From NCBI GenBank assembly GCA_017554325.1, contig JAFZIP010000006.1, positions 119,106 to 183,105 of the forward strand: DNA of 64,000 bases, in the 5' to 3' direction. The notes beneath the pieces were generated by a model. That model made no database searches and was not told the DNA's origin. It saw only the letters and a program-made list of their open reading frames with translations. The position numbers and the translations under genes were made by a program. This document shows positions 1-8,765 of this stretch, piece after piece (within the stretch, counting starts at the first letter, position 1; each line of letters begins with the position of its first letter). Source of the DNA: Bacteroidales bacterium. GTDB taxonomy: Bacteria > Bacteroidota > Bacteroidia > Bacteroidales > WCHB1-69.

Positions 1-225
1 AGCCTTCACAAAGTCATTTTCCGTTGTCACGGGTTCCGCGGCGAGGGTATCTTCCGCCAGCGAAAGGGTTCCGGTTTCCTGTTCTTGTTTTTGTTTGGCG
101 GCTTCCTGCGCCATCATCTCCTCTTGCTCTTCTCTAATCTTCTTGTTCCTGTTACTCTGGTAAAAACTGAAACCCAAAAACAGTCCAAAAATCAAAAGCA
201 ATCCAATTACCGTATTCTTATCCAT
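1..225 (-). CDS. yidC: Membrane protein insertase YidC, N-terminal part (runs off the left edge)
   Basis: Only the first 75 codons are present. The protein opens with MDKNTVIGLLLIFGLFLGF, a hydrophobic segment at about residues 6-22 that forms the first membrane helix, followed by a charged, Gln/Glu-rich stretch at residues 25-50 leading to the periplasmic domain. This start is typical of Bacteroidota YidC, which inserts and folds inner-membrane proteins with or without SecYEG. The conserved insertase core lies outside the window, so the call rests on the N-terminus alone. A -7 box 22 bases upstream of the ATG supports the start. yidD, its usual functional partner, is also in this window at 56.3 kb. 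Confidence 0.8.
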   Translation of the reverse strand, partial: MDKNTVIGLLLIFGLFLGFSFYQSNRNKKIREEQEEMMAQEAAKQKQEQETGTLSLAEDTLAAEPVTTENDFVKA

Positions 226-246
226 CTTTGATTTTTAAATTGGCTG

Positions 247-254
247 CAAAAATA
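247..254 (-). promoter_or_regulatory. -7 promoter box (TATTTTTG) for yidC
   Basis: Read on the minus strand the site is TATTTTTG, matching the Bacteroidota consensus TAnnTTTG, about 20 bases before the yidC ATG. Confidence 0.55.
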
Positions 255-275
255 CAAAAAAAATGAAAAATGATA

Positions 276-1637
276 TTACCGTTGTTTTCCTTTTTTCCAA
301 TACGCTTCGGCAGTGGTCTCGTCGCCTTTCAGATGATACGCATCGCCCAATGCTTTGTTTACCAACACTTTCTTTTCGGATTCAAAGGTCATTGTCAGCG
401 ATTCTTTCAGGTACTGAATGGCTTTGTCGGCATTTCCGTCCTGTAGGTAAGCCAACCCCAACTCATACAGTATGGCAGCGTTCTGCGGGAAAAGGCTCAA
501 CACATCCTTCTCATATTTAAGGAACTCCTTGTGGCGGTCGAGTCTGCCAAGCACATAGCAGTAATCCTCCCAAAGCGAGTATGAGGTATTGTCGTAATAG
601 AGAGCTTTGTCGTAATAGGGCAAAGCCTGCTCATACTGTTGGGTGACGACGCACAGGCGCGCCTTGCACACGTAGCCTTCCGCCTCGTTGGGGTTGCCCT
701 TGATAAGTGCTTCGGCCATCTCACCGGCCCGCACCAAGTCGGCCTGGCTCTTGGTACGCAACGCCGTGGCCATGAAGCTGCGCATGTAGGGTTGCTTCTC
801 ACTTATTGGCACATCCGGGTTGCTGAACACTTTGGTCACGCACTCCGACACCTTGTCCGGACGCTTCTTTCCTTCCCAATAGGCGGCCAACGCGAGGTTC
901 AGTTGCGGATCATCGGGATTGATGACCAGGGCTTTGCCGTAGTACTCATACGCTTTGTCGGGCATGTTGTTGCTCTGGCAGATGATCCCTGCCTGGATGT
1001 AGTAGTCGGCATTGTGCGGATATTTGGCAATAAGCGCGTCATACTCCCCTACCGCGGATTTCACGTCGTTCATGTAGAGCCAGAGAGATGCTTTCACCCG
1101 CGTGATCTCATCGTTGGTGCCCATCACCTTCTCCATCCGGTTGTAGGTTTCAATCACTTTCTTGGGATTCTCCATGTTCAGATAGCACTCTGCCAAAGAG
1201 TAGAGGTAGTATTCGTTGTTGTCTTTTTCCTTGCACACCTGCTCCCACATTTTGGCAGCTGCGGCGTCATTGCCCATGAGCGAATACAGTTTGGCCATAT
1301 CCACCTTGTACCAGATGTTTTTCTTGTCGATTTTCATGGCCTGCTGCAAGGCATCCTTGGCATCGGCATAGTTTTTCTGGCTGACATAGATCTTCGCCAG
1401 CATGAAATATGAGGGATCGTGCTTGGGATTATCGAGGACAATGCCGTTGAAAATTTTGAGCGCCTCGCTGTTGTGACCCGAATAGTAAGCCTTGAGGCCG
1501 CTAGTGAAATCCACCGACACCTTGCGCGCGCTCACAGCCGTAGCGTCGGTCTTGGCCACGTTACGGGTCTTCTGAGTTTGCCCGAATGCCATCACGGCAA
1601 CGGCGAGGAATATGATTAAGGGGGTGATTCTTTTCAT
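276..1637 (-). CDS. Secreted tetratricopeptide-repeat protein
   Basis: A 453-residue protein with a signal peptide (about residues 1-19, ending AVAVMAFG). The rest is made of roughly 34-residue helical repeats with the TPR pattern; good examples begin near residues 50, 85, 120, 155, 225 and 390. TPR arrays are protein-interaction scaffolds, and this one should sit in the periplasm. No catalytic domain is visible. It lies between dut and yidC on the same strand with a 94-base repeat-rich gap before it and 50 bases after it. Its partner cannot be told from sequence. Confidence 0.75.
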   Translation of the reverse strand: MKRITPLIIFLAVAVMAFGQTQKTRNVAKTDATAVSARKVSVDFTSGLKAYYSGHNSEALKIFNGIVLDNPKHDPSYFMLAKIYVSQKNYADAKDALQQAMKIDKKNIWYKVDMAKLYSLMGNDAAAAKMWEQVCKEKDNNEYYLYSLAECYLNMENPKKVIETYNRMEKVMGTNDEITRVKASLWLYMNDVKSAVGEYDALIAKYPHNADYYIQAGIICQSNNMPDKAYEYYGKALVINPDDPQLNLALAAYWEGKKRPDKVSECVTKVFSNPDVPISEKQPYMRSFMATALRTKSQADLVRAGEMAEALIKGNPNEAEGYVCKARLCVVTQQYEQALPYYDKALYYDNTSYSLWEDYCYVLGRLDRHKEFLKYEKDVLSLFPQNAAILYELGLAYLQDGNADKAIQYLKESLTMTFESEKKVLVNKALGDAYHLKGDETTAEAYWKKGKQR

Positions 1638-1640
1638 AGA

Positions 1641-1735
1641 AGTTTAGAGTTTAGGGTTTAGAGTTTAGAGTTTAAGGTTCAGAGTATAGAGATTATGGAA
1701 ATTCTCTAATCTCTAAACTATTAACTCTCAACTAT
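1641..1735. repeat. Heptad repeat tract (GTTTAGA-like) with inverted arms
   Basis: The gap holds tandem GTTTAGA/GAGTTTA units followed by the reverse-complement motif (CTCTAAACT, ACTCTCAACT), so the transcript could fold into a long imperfect hairpin. Similar tracts occur at 7436-7544 and 36689-36769. The tract runs into the last codons of dut. Confidence 0.7.
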
Positions 1736-2184
1736 TTCGTTCCGCTGTGACCGAAGCCGCCGGCGCCGCGCTCGGTTTCTGTGAGATCTTCCAAGGTGGG
1801 CACTTCCTCCCATTGTATCTGCTGGAAGCGGGACACCACCATCTGGGCAATGCGCTCGCCATGCTGAATTATGAAAGGTTCTTGTGACAGGTTTATCAGC
1901 AAAACCTTGACCTCGCCACGATAGTCGGCGTCGATGGTGCCGGGGCTGTTGAGGACGGTGATGCCGTGTTTCATGGCCAGTCCGCTGCGCGGGCGGATCT
2001 GCGCCTCGCAGTCGGTGGGAAGTTCTATGAAGAGGCCCGTCGGCACGAGCATCCGCTCACCGGGTTGCAGCACCACATTTTCTGCCAGATTGGCACGGAG
2101 ATCCATACCTGCGGCGCACTCGGACGCATACGCGGGAAGGGCATTATCAGAGGCATTGTAAACTTTGCATTGTCTATTTTCCAT
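1732..2184 (-). CDS. dut: Deoxyuridine 5'-triphosphate nucleotidohydrolase (dUTPase)
   Basis: A 150-residue trimeric-type dUTPase that hydrolyses dUTP to dUMP and pyrophosphate, keeping uracil out of DNA and supplying dTMP synthesis. All five family motifs are visible in order: [20 protein letters not shown], the [14 protein letters not shown] substrate motif with its catalytic Asp, GERIAQMVV, and the Gly-rich [10 protein letters not shown] tail near the C-terminus. The length matches the family. Its promoter lies back to back with that of the receptor gene to the right. Confidence 0.95.
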   Translation of the reverse strand: MENRQCKVYNASDNALPAYASECAAGMDLRANLAENVVLQPGERMLVPTGLFIELPTDCEAQIRPRSGLAMKHGITVLNSPGTIDADYRGEVKVLLINLSQEPFIIQHGERIAQMVVSRFQQIQWEEVPTLEDLTETERGAGGFGHSGTK

Positions 2185-2205
2185 ATTCGTGATTTTCTAG
2201 GGCGG

Positions 2206-2213
2206 CAAAAGTA
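2206..2213 (-). promoter_or_regulatory. -7 promoter box (TACTTTTG) for dut
   Basis: The minus-strand reading TACTTTTG fits TAnnTTTG and lies 22 bases upstream of the dut ATG. Only 9 bases separate it from the opposing box at 2223-2230. Confidence 0.55.
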
Positions 2214-2222
2214 CAAAAAATG

Positions 2223-2230
2223 TATCTTTG
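2223..2230 (+). promoter_or_regulatory. -7 promoter box (TATCTTTG) for the TonB-dependent receptor operon
   Basis: TATCTTTG matches the consensus and is followed by a leader of about 30 bases before the ATG at 2267. Confidence 0.6.
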
Positions 2231-2266
2231 CACACTTTTTCATTTTAATATTAAAATCCCCTAAAT

Positions 2267-4828
2267 ATGAAGAAACCTCTACTATTGATTTTAGTTGTTC
2301 TGCTGGCCTGCGGCGTAGGATTCGCCCAGGAGGCCGGCTCCGGCAAAGGCAAGAACAAGAAGCAGAAAGCCTCCGTTACCGACACCACGACGACGAGCAG
2401 AGGAGATGCACAAAGCGAAGACAACTCCTCCTCCACGATCGGTGAGGGACAGGACGACGACACCGAGAACGGCAGCGGAAACTACGTGCCCAGTCTGCTG
2501 CACTCCTCCCAGGACGTGTACGTCAACAACACCTCCTACACATTTAGCATCGCCTATTTCCGTCCGCGTGGATACGACAACAAGTATCAGGATGTCTGCA
2601 TGAACGGCTTCAGCATGAACAGCCGTGTCACGCAACGCGCCTCCTACTCGCAATGGGGCGGTCTGAACCACATCTTCCGTTATCCTGAGAACATCGTAAA
2701 CCTCAATCCGGTGAGTTTCACTTTCGGTAACGTGAACGGCGCTTCCAACTACAACCTTCGTGCCAGCAATTTCCGCCGCCAGCTCCGTGCAACCTATTCT
2801 CTTTCCAACCGCACCTATAACAACCGCTTCATTGTATCCGGTGGTACGGGCGTCATGAAAAACGGATGGTCGGTGGCCGGCTCGCTCAGCGCCCGTTTCG
2901 GCAACGCCATGTCATACGTCAAGGGAACTTCCTACAACAGCTTCGCCGGTTTTATCGCAGCAGAGAAGAAAATCAACGCCGAGAACTGGCTCAACCTGGC
3001 CGCCTTCACCTCCTACACTTCCCGTGGCATGCAGTCCAACTCGGTGCAAGAGGTTTACGACCTGTTAGGCGACAACTACTACAACGCCAACTGGGGTTGG
3101 TATCAGGGCAAGCAGCGCAACGCGCGCATACGCACCGTGTGCGAGCCGGTGATCCTGCTCACGCACACCTACTTATCCTCCGACAACAAGCTCCAGATCA
3201 ACACCACATTAGGAACCACTTTCGGTCGCAGCAATACCACCTCCCTCAACTGGTACGATGTGGCCGACCCGCGCCCCGACTACTACCGCTATCTGCCTTC
3301 TTACCAAATCAACAACGGGGACACCAACCAATACTATCAAAACATATTCAACTACTGGTCCACCAACGACGAATCATACACCCAGATCAACTGGGACAAG
3401 ATGTACGAGGTGAACCAATTGGCTGCCGAGCAAGGCAAACGCGCCCAGTACATGATCGAGAACCGCATCTTCGATCACTTCCAATTGGGCGGCAGCACCA
3501 ACCTCACCTACTCTTTCAACGATCACATCAAGCTGCACGCCGGTCTGGATATCCGCGGCATGAAGCAGAAAAACTACAAGACCATCAACGACCTGTTGGG
3601 CGGTGCCTACTGGCTGGATGTCGATAAATTCTCCGAAGGCGAATTTCCTGATGATTACAACATCCAATACAACGACCTTCTGCACAAGGATGACACCCTG
3701 TACGAAGGCGACGTCTTCGGCTACAGCTACGACTACCACATCTATACCGAACGTGCATGGGCCACGGCAGTGTTCACCTACCCGCATCTCGACTTCCACA
3801 TCGGCGGTCAGATCGGTGGCACCGAGTTCTGGCGTGTCGGCAACATGCAGAACGGCCGCTTCCAGGATGAGTCCTTGGGCAAATCCGAGACCAAAGAGTT
3901 CCTCGAAGGCGGTGCAAAGGCCGGCATCACATACAAGATCAACGGTCGTAACTACCTCGTGCTGAACGGCCAGGTGCAATCCACGGCACCCAGCGTGCTC
4001 AACGCCTTCCTGGCTCCCCGTATCCGCAACAAACTGGTGGACAACCTGAAATGCGAGAAGGTCTATTCCACCGATCTCTCCTACATCCTCTCCTACCCTG
4101 TCATCAAGTTGCGCGCCACGGCTTATTTCACGCAGATCAACGACGCCACGCGCCTCATCAGCTTCTATCATGACGATTACGCCAGCATGGTCAACTACTC
4201 CATCTCCAACATTGCCCAACGCCACATCGGCATCGAGCTGGGCACTGAGATCAAGTTGGGCAGCATGTTCTCCCTCATCCTGGCTGGCAACTACGGCGAC
4301 TACCGCTACTCCGACCGCGCCCAGGTGACCATGAACGCCGAGAACGGCACCGATTTCGAAGGCGAGGTGCAGCGTACCGTCTATTGGAAGAACTACCACG
4401 TGGCCGGCACTCCGCAAGTGGCCGCCACCGCAGGTCTCAAGTTCAACTACAACTACTGGTGGGTGAACATCAACGCCAACTATTTCGACAAGATTTACTG
4501 TGACCTGAACCCCGAGAGAAGAACCAGCACCGCCCGCGGCGCCCTGGATGAAAATTCAGAGCTATATCACCAAGTGGCCGACCAGACCCGCATGAAAGGT
4601 CAGTTCACCATGGACGTTTCCGTCAGCAAATCCTGGCGTATCAAACACAAATACAACATCGGTTTCAATGCCAGCGTCACCAACCTGCTGAACAACAAGA
4701 ACCTGGTGACCACCGCCTGGGAGCAGTACCGTTTCGACTACTCCAACTACAATGTGAACAAATTTGGCAACAAATATTATTACGCATTCGGAACCACGTT
4801 CTATTTGGGTATCAATTTTTCAATGTAA
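2267..4828 (+). CDS. TonB-dependent receptor, outer-membrane beta-barrel
   Basis: An 853-residue protein with a signal peptide (cleavage near residue 20) and an acidic, low-complexity linker (about residues 22-70). A plug-type domain follows, with the recognisable core YTFSIAYFRPRGYDNKYQ and VCMNGFSMN at about residues 85-125. From about residue 190 the sequence is a long barrel of alternating aromatic and polar residues ending in an aromatic C-terminus. Such receptors import ligands across the outer membrane using TonB energy. Unlike SusC it lacks the N-terminal carboxypeptidase-like domain. It heads an operon with two DUF5689 lipoproteins 12 and 32 bases further on, which probably act as its surface ligand-binding partners. 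The ligand is unknown. Confidence 0.82.
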   Translation: MKKPLLLILVVLLACGVGFAQEAGSGKGKNKKQKASVTDTTTTSRGDAQSEDNSSSTIGEGQDDDTENGSGNYVPSLLHSSQDVYVNNTSYTFSIAYFRPRGYDNKYQDVCMNGFSMNSRVTQRASYSQWGGLNHIFRYPENIVNLNPVSFTFGNVNGASNYNLRASNFRRQLRATYSLSNRTYNNRFIVSGGTGVMKNGWSVAGSLSARFGNAMSYVKGTSYNSFAGFIAAEKKINAENWLNLAAFTSYTSRGMQSNSVQEVYDLLGDNYYNANWGWYQGKQRNARIRTVCEPVILLTHTYLSSDNKLQINTTLGTTFGRSNTTSLNWYDVADPRPDYYRYLPSYQINNGDTNQYYQNIFNYWSTNDESYTQINWDKMYEVNQLAAEQGKRAQYMIENRIFDHFQLGGSTNLTYSFNDHIKLHAGLDIRGMKQKNYKTINDLLGGAYWLDVDKFSEGEFPDDYNIQYNDLLHKDDTLYEGDVFGYSYDYHIYTERAWATAVFTYPHLDFHIGGQIGGTEFWRVGNMQNGRFQDESLGKSETKEFLEGGAKAGITYKINGRNYLVLNGQVQSTAPSVLNAFLAPRIRNKLVDNLKCEKVYSTDLSYILSYPVIKLRATAYFTQINDATRLISFYHDDYASMVNYSISNIAQRHIGIELGTEIKLGSMFSLILAGNYGDYRYSDRAQVTMNAENGTDFEGEVQRTVYWKNYHVAGTPQVAATAGLKFNYNYWWVNINANYFDKIYCDLNPERRTSTARGALDENSELYHQVADQTRMKGQFTMDVSVSKSWRIKHKYNIGFNASVTNLLNNKNLVTTAWEQYRFDYSNYNVNKFGNKYYYAFGTTFYLGINFSM

Positions 4829-4840
4829 AAAATCAAAAAT

Positions 4841-6109
4841 ATGAAACACATATATTCCATTTTAACCGTAATCATTGCAGCCGTGCTGTTTGCGGGCTGC
4901 AACCTGGATCCGGACGTAGCCCCTATCCCCACGTACGACGGCCAGGCCAACACCACCATCGCCGAACTATTGGCCATGCACGATATTGGAGCTACCGACT
5001 CCTACATTCACATCCCCGAGGACGCTGACGACATCATTATCTGCGGTATCATCACCACCTCCGACAAGCACGGCAACTGTTACAAATACATCAATATCGA
5101 GGATGAGACAGGTGCCATCCAAATCAAAATCAATAGTTCAACCCTTTATAACAAATACCGTCTCGGACAGCGCGTATTTGTGAAATGCAACGGCCTTGAC
5201 TTGGGCGACTACCGCAAACTGCCGCAACTCGGCATGTGGGCCAACGACAAGATTGAGCCCATTCCATCTGGCAAAGCCCACCTCTACCTGTTTCCCGATG
5301 GTCCCACCCAACCTGTCATCCCCACTGTTACCATGACCACCATCCCGAATGCGGATGCAATCCCGTTTACCGATTACAACCGGTTGGTCAAACTTGAGGG
5401 TGCCACTTTTGTGGAGGGCGGCATCGCCACCTACTGTGATCCGTACACCGCTACCAGCCACGACATCAAGATGGCGGACGGCACCACCATCACGATGAGA
5501 ACGAGCAACTATGCCGACTTCTACAACGAGACACTGCCCACCGGAACTGGCACTATTTATGGTATTCTTACCCGCTACAACAACTATGTGCAGATTGTCA
5601 TCCGCGACCTGGACGATGTTCAAGGATTCATCAATCCGGCACAAAGCACGGATGTGTTCACGGTGAACGACTACAACAATGCCTTCAACCAAGGCTGGCT
5701 TAAAGTTTCCAACGGCAGCGAATGGACAACGCTTGTCAACTCCAGTTTTGCCGGATTCATAATCAACGCCAACTCGCAGACTGACAGCTGGCTCATATCA
5801 CCGACAATCAACCTTACCGCCACTTCAGAAAACGTCCTGTCCTTCAGCCACCGCGCCCCGAATGCCGGCAGCAACACGATGAAGTGCTATTACACTATCA
5901 ATTACACTGGAGATGTAAACTCTACCACATGGGTTGAGATTCCAATCAGCAACTTCAACAGCAGCATGTTGGATTTCAACTACAACATTCCGGATGCAGC
6001 GGGAAGCAGCCAATTCAGGATCGCCTTCCGATATAGCGGTAACGGCTCTACCTGGGCTATAAGTAACATCAAGATTACCGGTATGGAAACGACTCCTGAT
6101 ACGAAATAA
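4841..6109 (+). CDS. DUF5689 lipoprotein with OB-fold and choice-of-anchor J domain (first copy)
   Basis: A 422-residue lipoprotein: the signal peptide ends in the lipobox LFAGC with Cys20 as the lipidated residue. Residues about 60-135 form a beta-rich OB-like domain (YKYINIEDETGAIQIKI then GQRVFVKCNGLDLGDY) characteristic of DUF5689. Residues about 280-415 resemble a choice-of-anchor J/cleaved-adhesin domain (DSWLISPTINL, then a tail with FRIAFRYSGNGSTWAISNI). It is 12 bases downstream of the TonB receptor and paralogous to the next gene. It probably sits on the outer-membrane surface and binds the receptor's ligand; this role is inferred from position. Confidence 0.8.
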   Translation: MKHIYSILTVIIAAVLFAGCNLDPDVAPIPTYDGQANTTIAELLAMHDIGATDSYIHIPEDADDIIICGIITTSDKHGNCYKYINIEDETGAIQIKINSSTLYNKYRLGQRVFVKCNGLDLGDYRKLPQLGMWANDKIEPIPSGKAHLYLFPDGPTQPVIPTVTMTTIPNADAIPFTDYNRLVKLEGATFVEGGIATYCDPYTATSHDIKMADGTTITMRTSNYADFYNETLPTGTGTIYGILTRYNNYVQIVIRDLDDVQGFINPAQSTDVFTVNDYNNAFNQGWLKVSNGSEWTTLVNSSFAGFIINANSQTDSWLISPTINLTATSENVLSFSHRAPNAGSNTMKCYYTINYTGDVNSTTWVEIPISNFNSSMLDFNYNIPDAAGSSQFRIAFRYSGNGSTWAISNIKITGMETTPDTK

Positions 6110-6141
6110 CCATCATCAACAACGATAAGATAATTGCCATT

Positions 6142-7437
6142 ATGAAAAAGCATACAATATATTTATTAAGCATCATCGCCGGCATCGTGCTGCTGGCTTC
6201 CTGCAACCGCTGGGAAGATCCGGAATTTGAGGTTCCCGTTTACACTGGACCCGCAGCCAACCATACCATCCAGGACATCAAGAACATGCACACCTCGCTG
6301 GGCACCGGAGCACAAGATTCCATCTGCAGCTGGGACGAACCTTTCATCGTGAAAGCTGTGGTGGTCAGCTCCGACCAGGGCGGTAACTGCTACAAGTACA
6401 TGACCATCCAGGACGAGACCGGCGGCATCGAGATCTCCATCGACCGCACCGGCCTCTACAACGAATATCCCGTCGGACAGACCATCTATCTGGACTGCCG
6501 CGGACTTATCGTTGGCGACTATCACAACAAATACCAGATTGGTTGGGGAAACAGAACTTCCGTCCAACGTATCAACCAGGAAGCACTCGGCAATTACATC
6601 CACAAGGATGGACTTCCTGACCTGAACAACCCGCTGATCGCCACCCCCATCGAGATCACCGGCAACAGCCAGCTGACCGCTGAGAACACCAACTGCTTGG
6701 TGCGCATCAACGGCTGCAAGTTCGATAGCAAATACATTGGCCAGCCGCTGGCTACGAATGACCAGACCATGGATCGCGAAGTGTATATCAACGGTGCTAC
6801 CGTCATCGTGCGCACGTCCAACTACGCCAACTTCCGCTCCACCACCATCGAGAACAAGGAGTATTGTCTCTACGGTATCCTCTCCGTTTACAATTCTGAA
6901 TATCAGCTCACCCTGAGAACCAAAGAGGATATTCAGGACGCTGTGAGCAATGAAGATATTTTGATTCAATCCTTGTCCTTCGACAACAACTCGCTGACCA
7001 CCGGCGGCTGGAGCACATCCCCCGCTAACAACGCGTGGATGTTCCAGAGCTATCAAGGCGATAACTTCATCTTCCACAACAGCGCTACTAGCACCTGCGA
7101 CGACTGGCTGATTTCACCGCAAATCACCCTCTCTGACCTGAACAACAAGGTGCTGAAGATCAACCACCGCAACAACGTGGAGGGCAGCCCGGCCACTTAC
7201 TATCAGGTTTATTACTCCACCACCTACAACGGCGGCGAGTTCAACGAGGCTGACTGGACCGCTTTCAACCCGAACCTGAACAACTATCCGAGCAACTTTG
7301 AATTGAGCAACGCACTGGATCTTTCCGTCCTGAACAGCAACAAGTTCTATATCGCTTTCCGTTACCACAAGAATGGTACTGCCAACGGCACCAGATGGTA
7401 CATCAAGGGGGCGGAGATTTATCAGAAAGCGAGATAA
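6142..7437 (+). CDS. DUF5689 lipoprotein with OB-fold and choice-of-anchor J domain (second copy)
   Basis: A 431-residue paralogue of the preceding gene with the same layout: lipobox LLASC with Cys21, an OB-like DUF5689 region at about residues 65-145 (CYKYMTIQDETGGIEISI, GQTIYLDCRGLIVGDY), and a C-terminal choice-of-anchor J domain (CDDWLISPQITL; FYIAFRYHKNGT). The two copies have diverged, particularly in the middle, so they may recognise different parts of a ligand. It closes the receptor operon; a repeat tract follows. Confidence 0.8.
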   Translation: MKKHTIYLLSIIAGIVLLASCNRWEDPEFEVPVYTGPAANHTIQDIKNMHTSLGTGAQDSICSWDEPFIVKAVVVSSDQGGNCYKYMTIQDETGGIEISIDRTGLYNEYPVGQTIYLDCRGLIVGDYHNKYQIGWGNRTSVQRINQEALGNYIHKDGLPDLNNPLIATPIEITGNSQLTAENTNCLVRINGCKFDSKYIGQPLATNDQTMDREVYINGATVIVRTSNYANFRSTTIENKEYCLYGILSVYNSEYQLTLRTKEDIQDAVSNEDILIQSLSFDNNSLTTGGWSTSPANNAWMFQSYQGDNFIFHNSATSTCDDWLISPQITLSDLNNKVLKINHRNNVEGSPATYYQVYYSTTYNGGEFNEADWTAFNPNLNNYPSNFELSNALDLSVLNSNKFYIAFRYHKNGTANGTRWYIKGAEIYQKAR

Positions 7438-7544
7438 TAGTTGAGAGTTGAGGGTTGAGAGTTTATAGACCAAAGACCATAGACTTAAGACCAACAACTC
7501 TAAACTCTATACACAAAACTTTAAACTCTAAACTATCAACTGAT
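7436..7544. repeat. Heptad repeat tract between the receptor operon and ribBA
   Basis: Units of GTTGAGA/GAGTTTA on the left are mirrored by CTCTAAACT units on the right, so the tract can fold on itself like the one at 1641-1735. It reaches to the base before the ribBA ATG. Confidence 0.7.
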
Positions 7545-8753
7545 ATGACCAAACTATGTTCCATTGAGGAGGCATTAGAAGATTTAAAAGTCGGCAAGTT
7601 CATTATAATGGTAGATGATGAAGACCGCGAGAACGAGGGGGATTTTATCATCGCCGCTGAACATATTACAGACGAAAAAGTGAACTTCATGCTGCAATAC
7701 GGACGCGGGGTGCTTTGCACGCCGATGACCGGACAGCGGTGCGAGGAACTGAATCTGGAGATGCAGGTTACGAACAACACCTCGCTCTTGGGCACGCCGT
7801 TCACCGTGTCCGTCGATCTGTTGGAACACGGCTGCACCACGGGTGTGTCCATGCACGACCGCGCGGCCACCATCAAGGCGCTGGCGGATCCGACGATGAA
7901 ACCGCACAACTTCGGCCGTCCGGGGCACGTGAACCCCTTGCGCGCACGCGACGGCGGCGTGCTCGTGCGTGCGGGACATACGGAAGCCACCGTGGACATG
8001 TGCCGACTCGCCGGACTCTACCCTGTGGGCGCGCTCATCGAAATCATCAACCCTGACGGCACCATGGCCAGAATGCCGCAGTTGCTGGAAGTGGCCGAAA
8101 AGTTCGGCATCAAGATCACGAGCATTGAGAAACTCATCGCCTACCGACTTCAGAAAGAGAAACTCATCCGCAAGGAGCAGGAAGTGACCCTGCCTACCCA
8201 GTGGGGCACCTTCCAGCTGATAGCTTACACCCAGCTCAACAATGGGGCCACGCATTTGGCGCTCAAGAAGGGCGACTGGAAAGAAGGCGAGCCCGTCATG
8301 GTGCGCGTGCACTCCTCGTGCGCCACGGGCGACATTTTCGGCTCCTGCAAGTGCGACTGCGGCGACCAGCTGCACCGCTCCATGAAGATGGTGGATGAAG
8401 CCGGCAAGGGCCTTATCCTCTACATGAGCCAGGAGGGTCGTGGCATCGGACTGGTCAACAAACTCCGCGCCTACCACCTCCAAGAGCTTGGCCGCGATAC
8501 GGTAGAGGCCAACTTGGAGCTCGGCTTCAAGGCTGATGAGCGCGACTACGGCATTGGTGCCCAAATCCTGCGCGACCTCGGCGCCACCAGCATTCGGCTC
8601 ATCACCAACAACCCTGCCAAGCGCGTGGGCTTGTCGGCACACGGCATCCAGATCCAAGAGACCATCCCCATCATCATAGAGCCCAACGAAATCAACAAAC
8701 GCTACCTGAAGACCAAGCAGGAGAAGATGGGCCATAACCTTCATATTGAATAA
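7545..8753 (+). CDS. ribBA: Bifunctional 3,4-dihydroxy-2-butanone-4-phosphate synthase / GTP cyclohydrolase II
   Basis: A 402-residue fusion catalysing the two entry steps of riboflavin synthesis. The N-terminal half (about 1-200) has the synthase motifs [21 protein letters not shown] and GHTEA. The C-terminal half has the cyclohydrolase II zinc cysteines in [15 protein letters not shown] (about residues 258-272) and GRGIGL. The ATG at 7545 is chosen because DHBP synthase homology begins there; an in-frame upstream start at 7455 would translate repeat DNA. No FMN riboswitch is visible upstream. A separate short ribF lies at 53.2 kb. Confidence 0.96.
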   Translation: MTKLCSIEEALEDLKVGKFIIMVDDEDRENEGDFIIAAEHITDEKVNFMLQYGRGVLCTPMTGQRCEELNLEMQVTNNTSLLGTPFTVSVDLLEHGCTTGVSMHDRAATIKALADPTMKPHNFGRPGHVNPLRARDGGVLVRAGHTEATVDMCRLAGLYPVGALIEIINPDGTMARMPQLLEVAEKFGIKITSIEKLIAYRLQKEKLIRKEQEVTLPTQWGTFQLIAYTQLNNGATHLALKKGDWKEGEPVMVRVHSSCATGDIFGSCKCDCGDQLHRSMKMVDEAGKGLILYMSQEGRGIGLVNKLRAYHLQELGRDTVEANLELGFKADERDYGIGAQILRDLGATSIRLITNNPAKRVGLSAHGIQIQETIPIIIEPNEINKRYLKTKQEKMGHNLHIE

Positions 8754-8765
8754 AGAGAAACGGTT

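Noticed and set aside
3374..4417. A 347-codon minus-strand frame
   Set aside because: Antisense to the TonB receptor; composition typical of shadow frames.
7436..7544. An FMN riboswitch before ribBA
   Set aside because: None of the conserved RFN-element stems are present; the leader is heptad repeat DNA.
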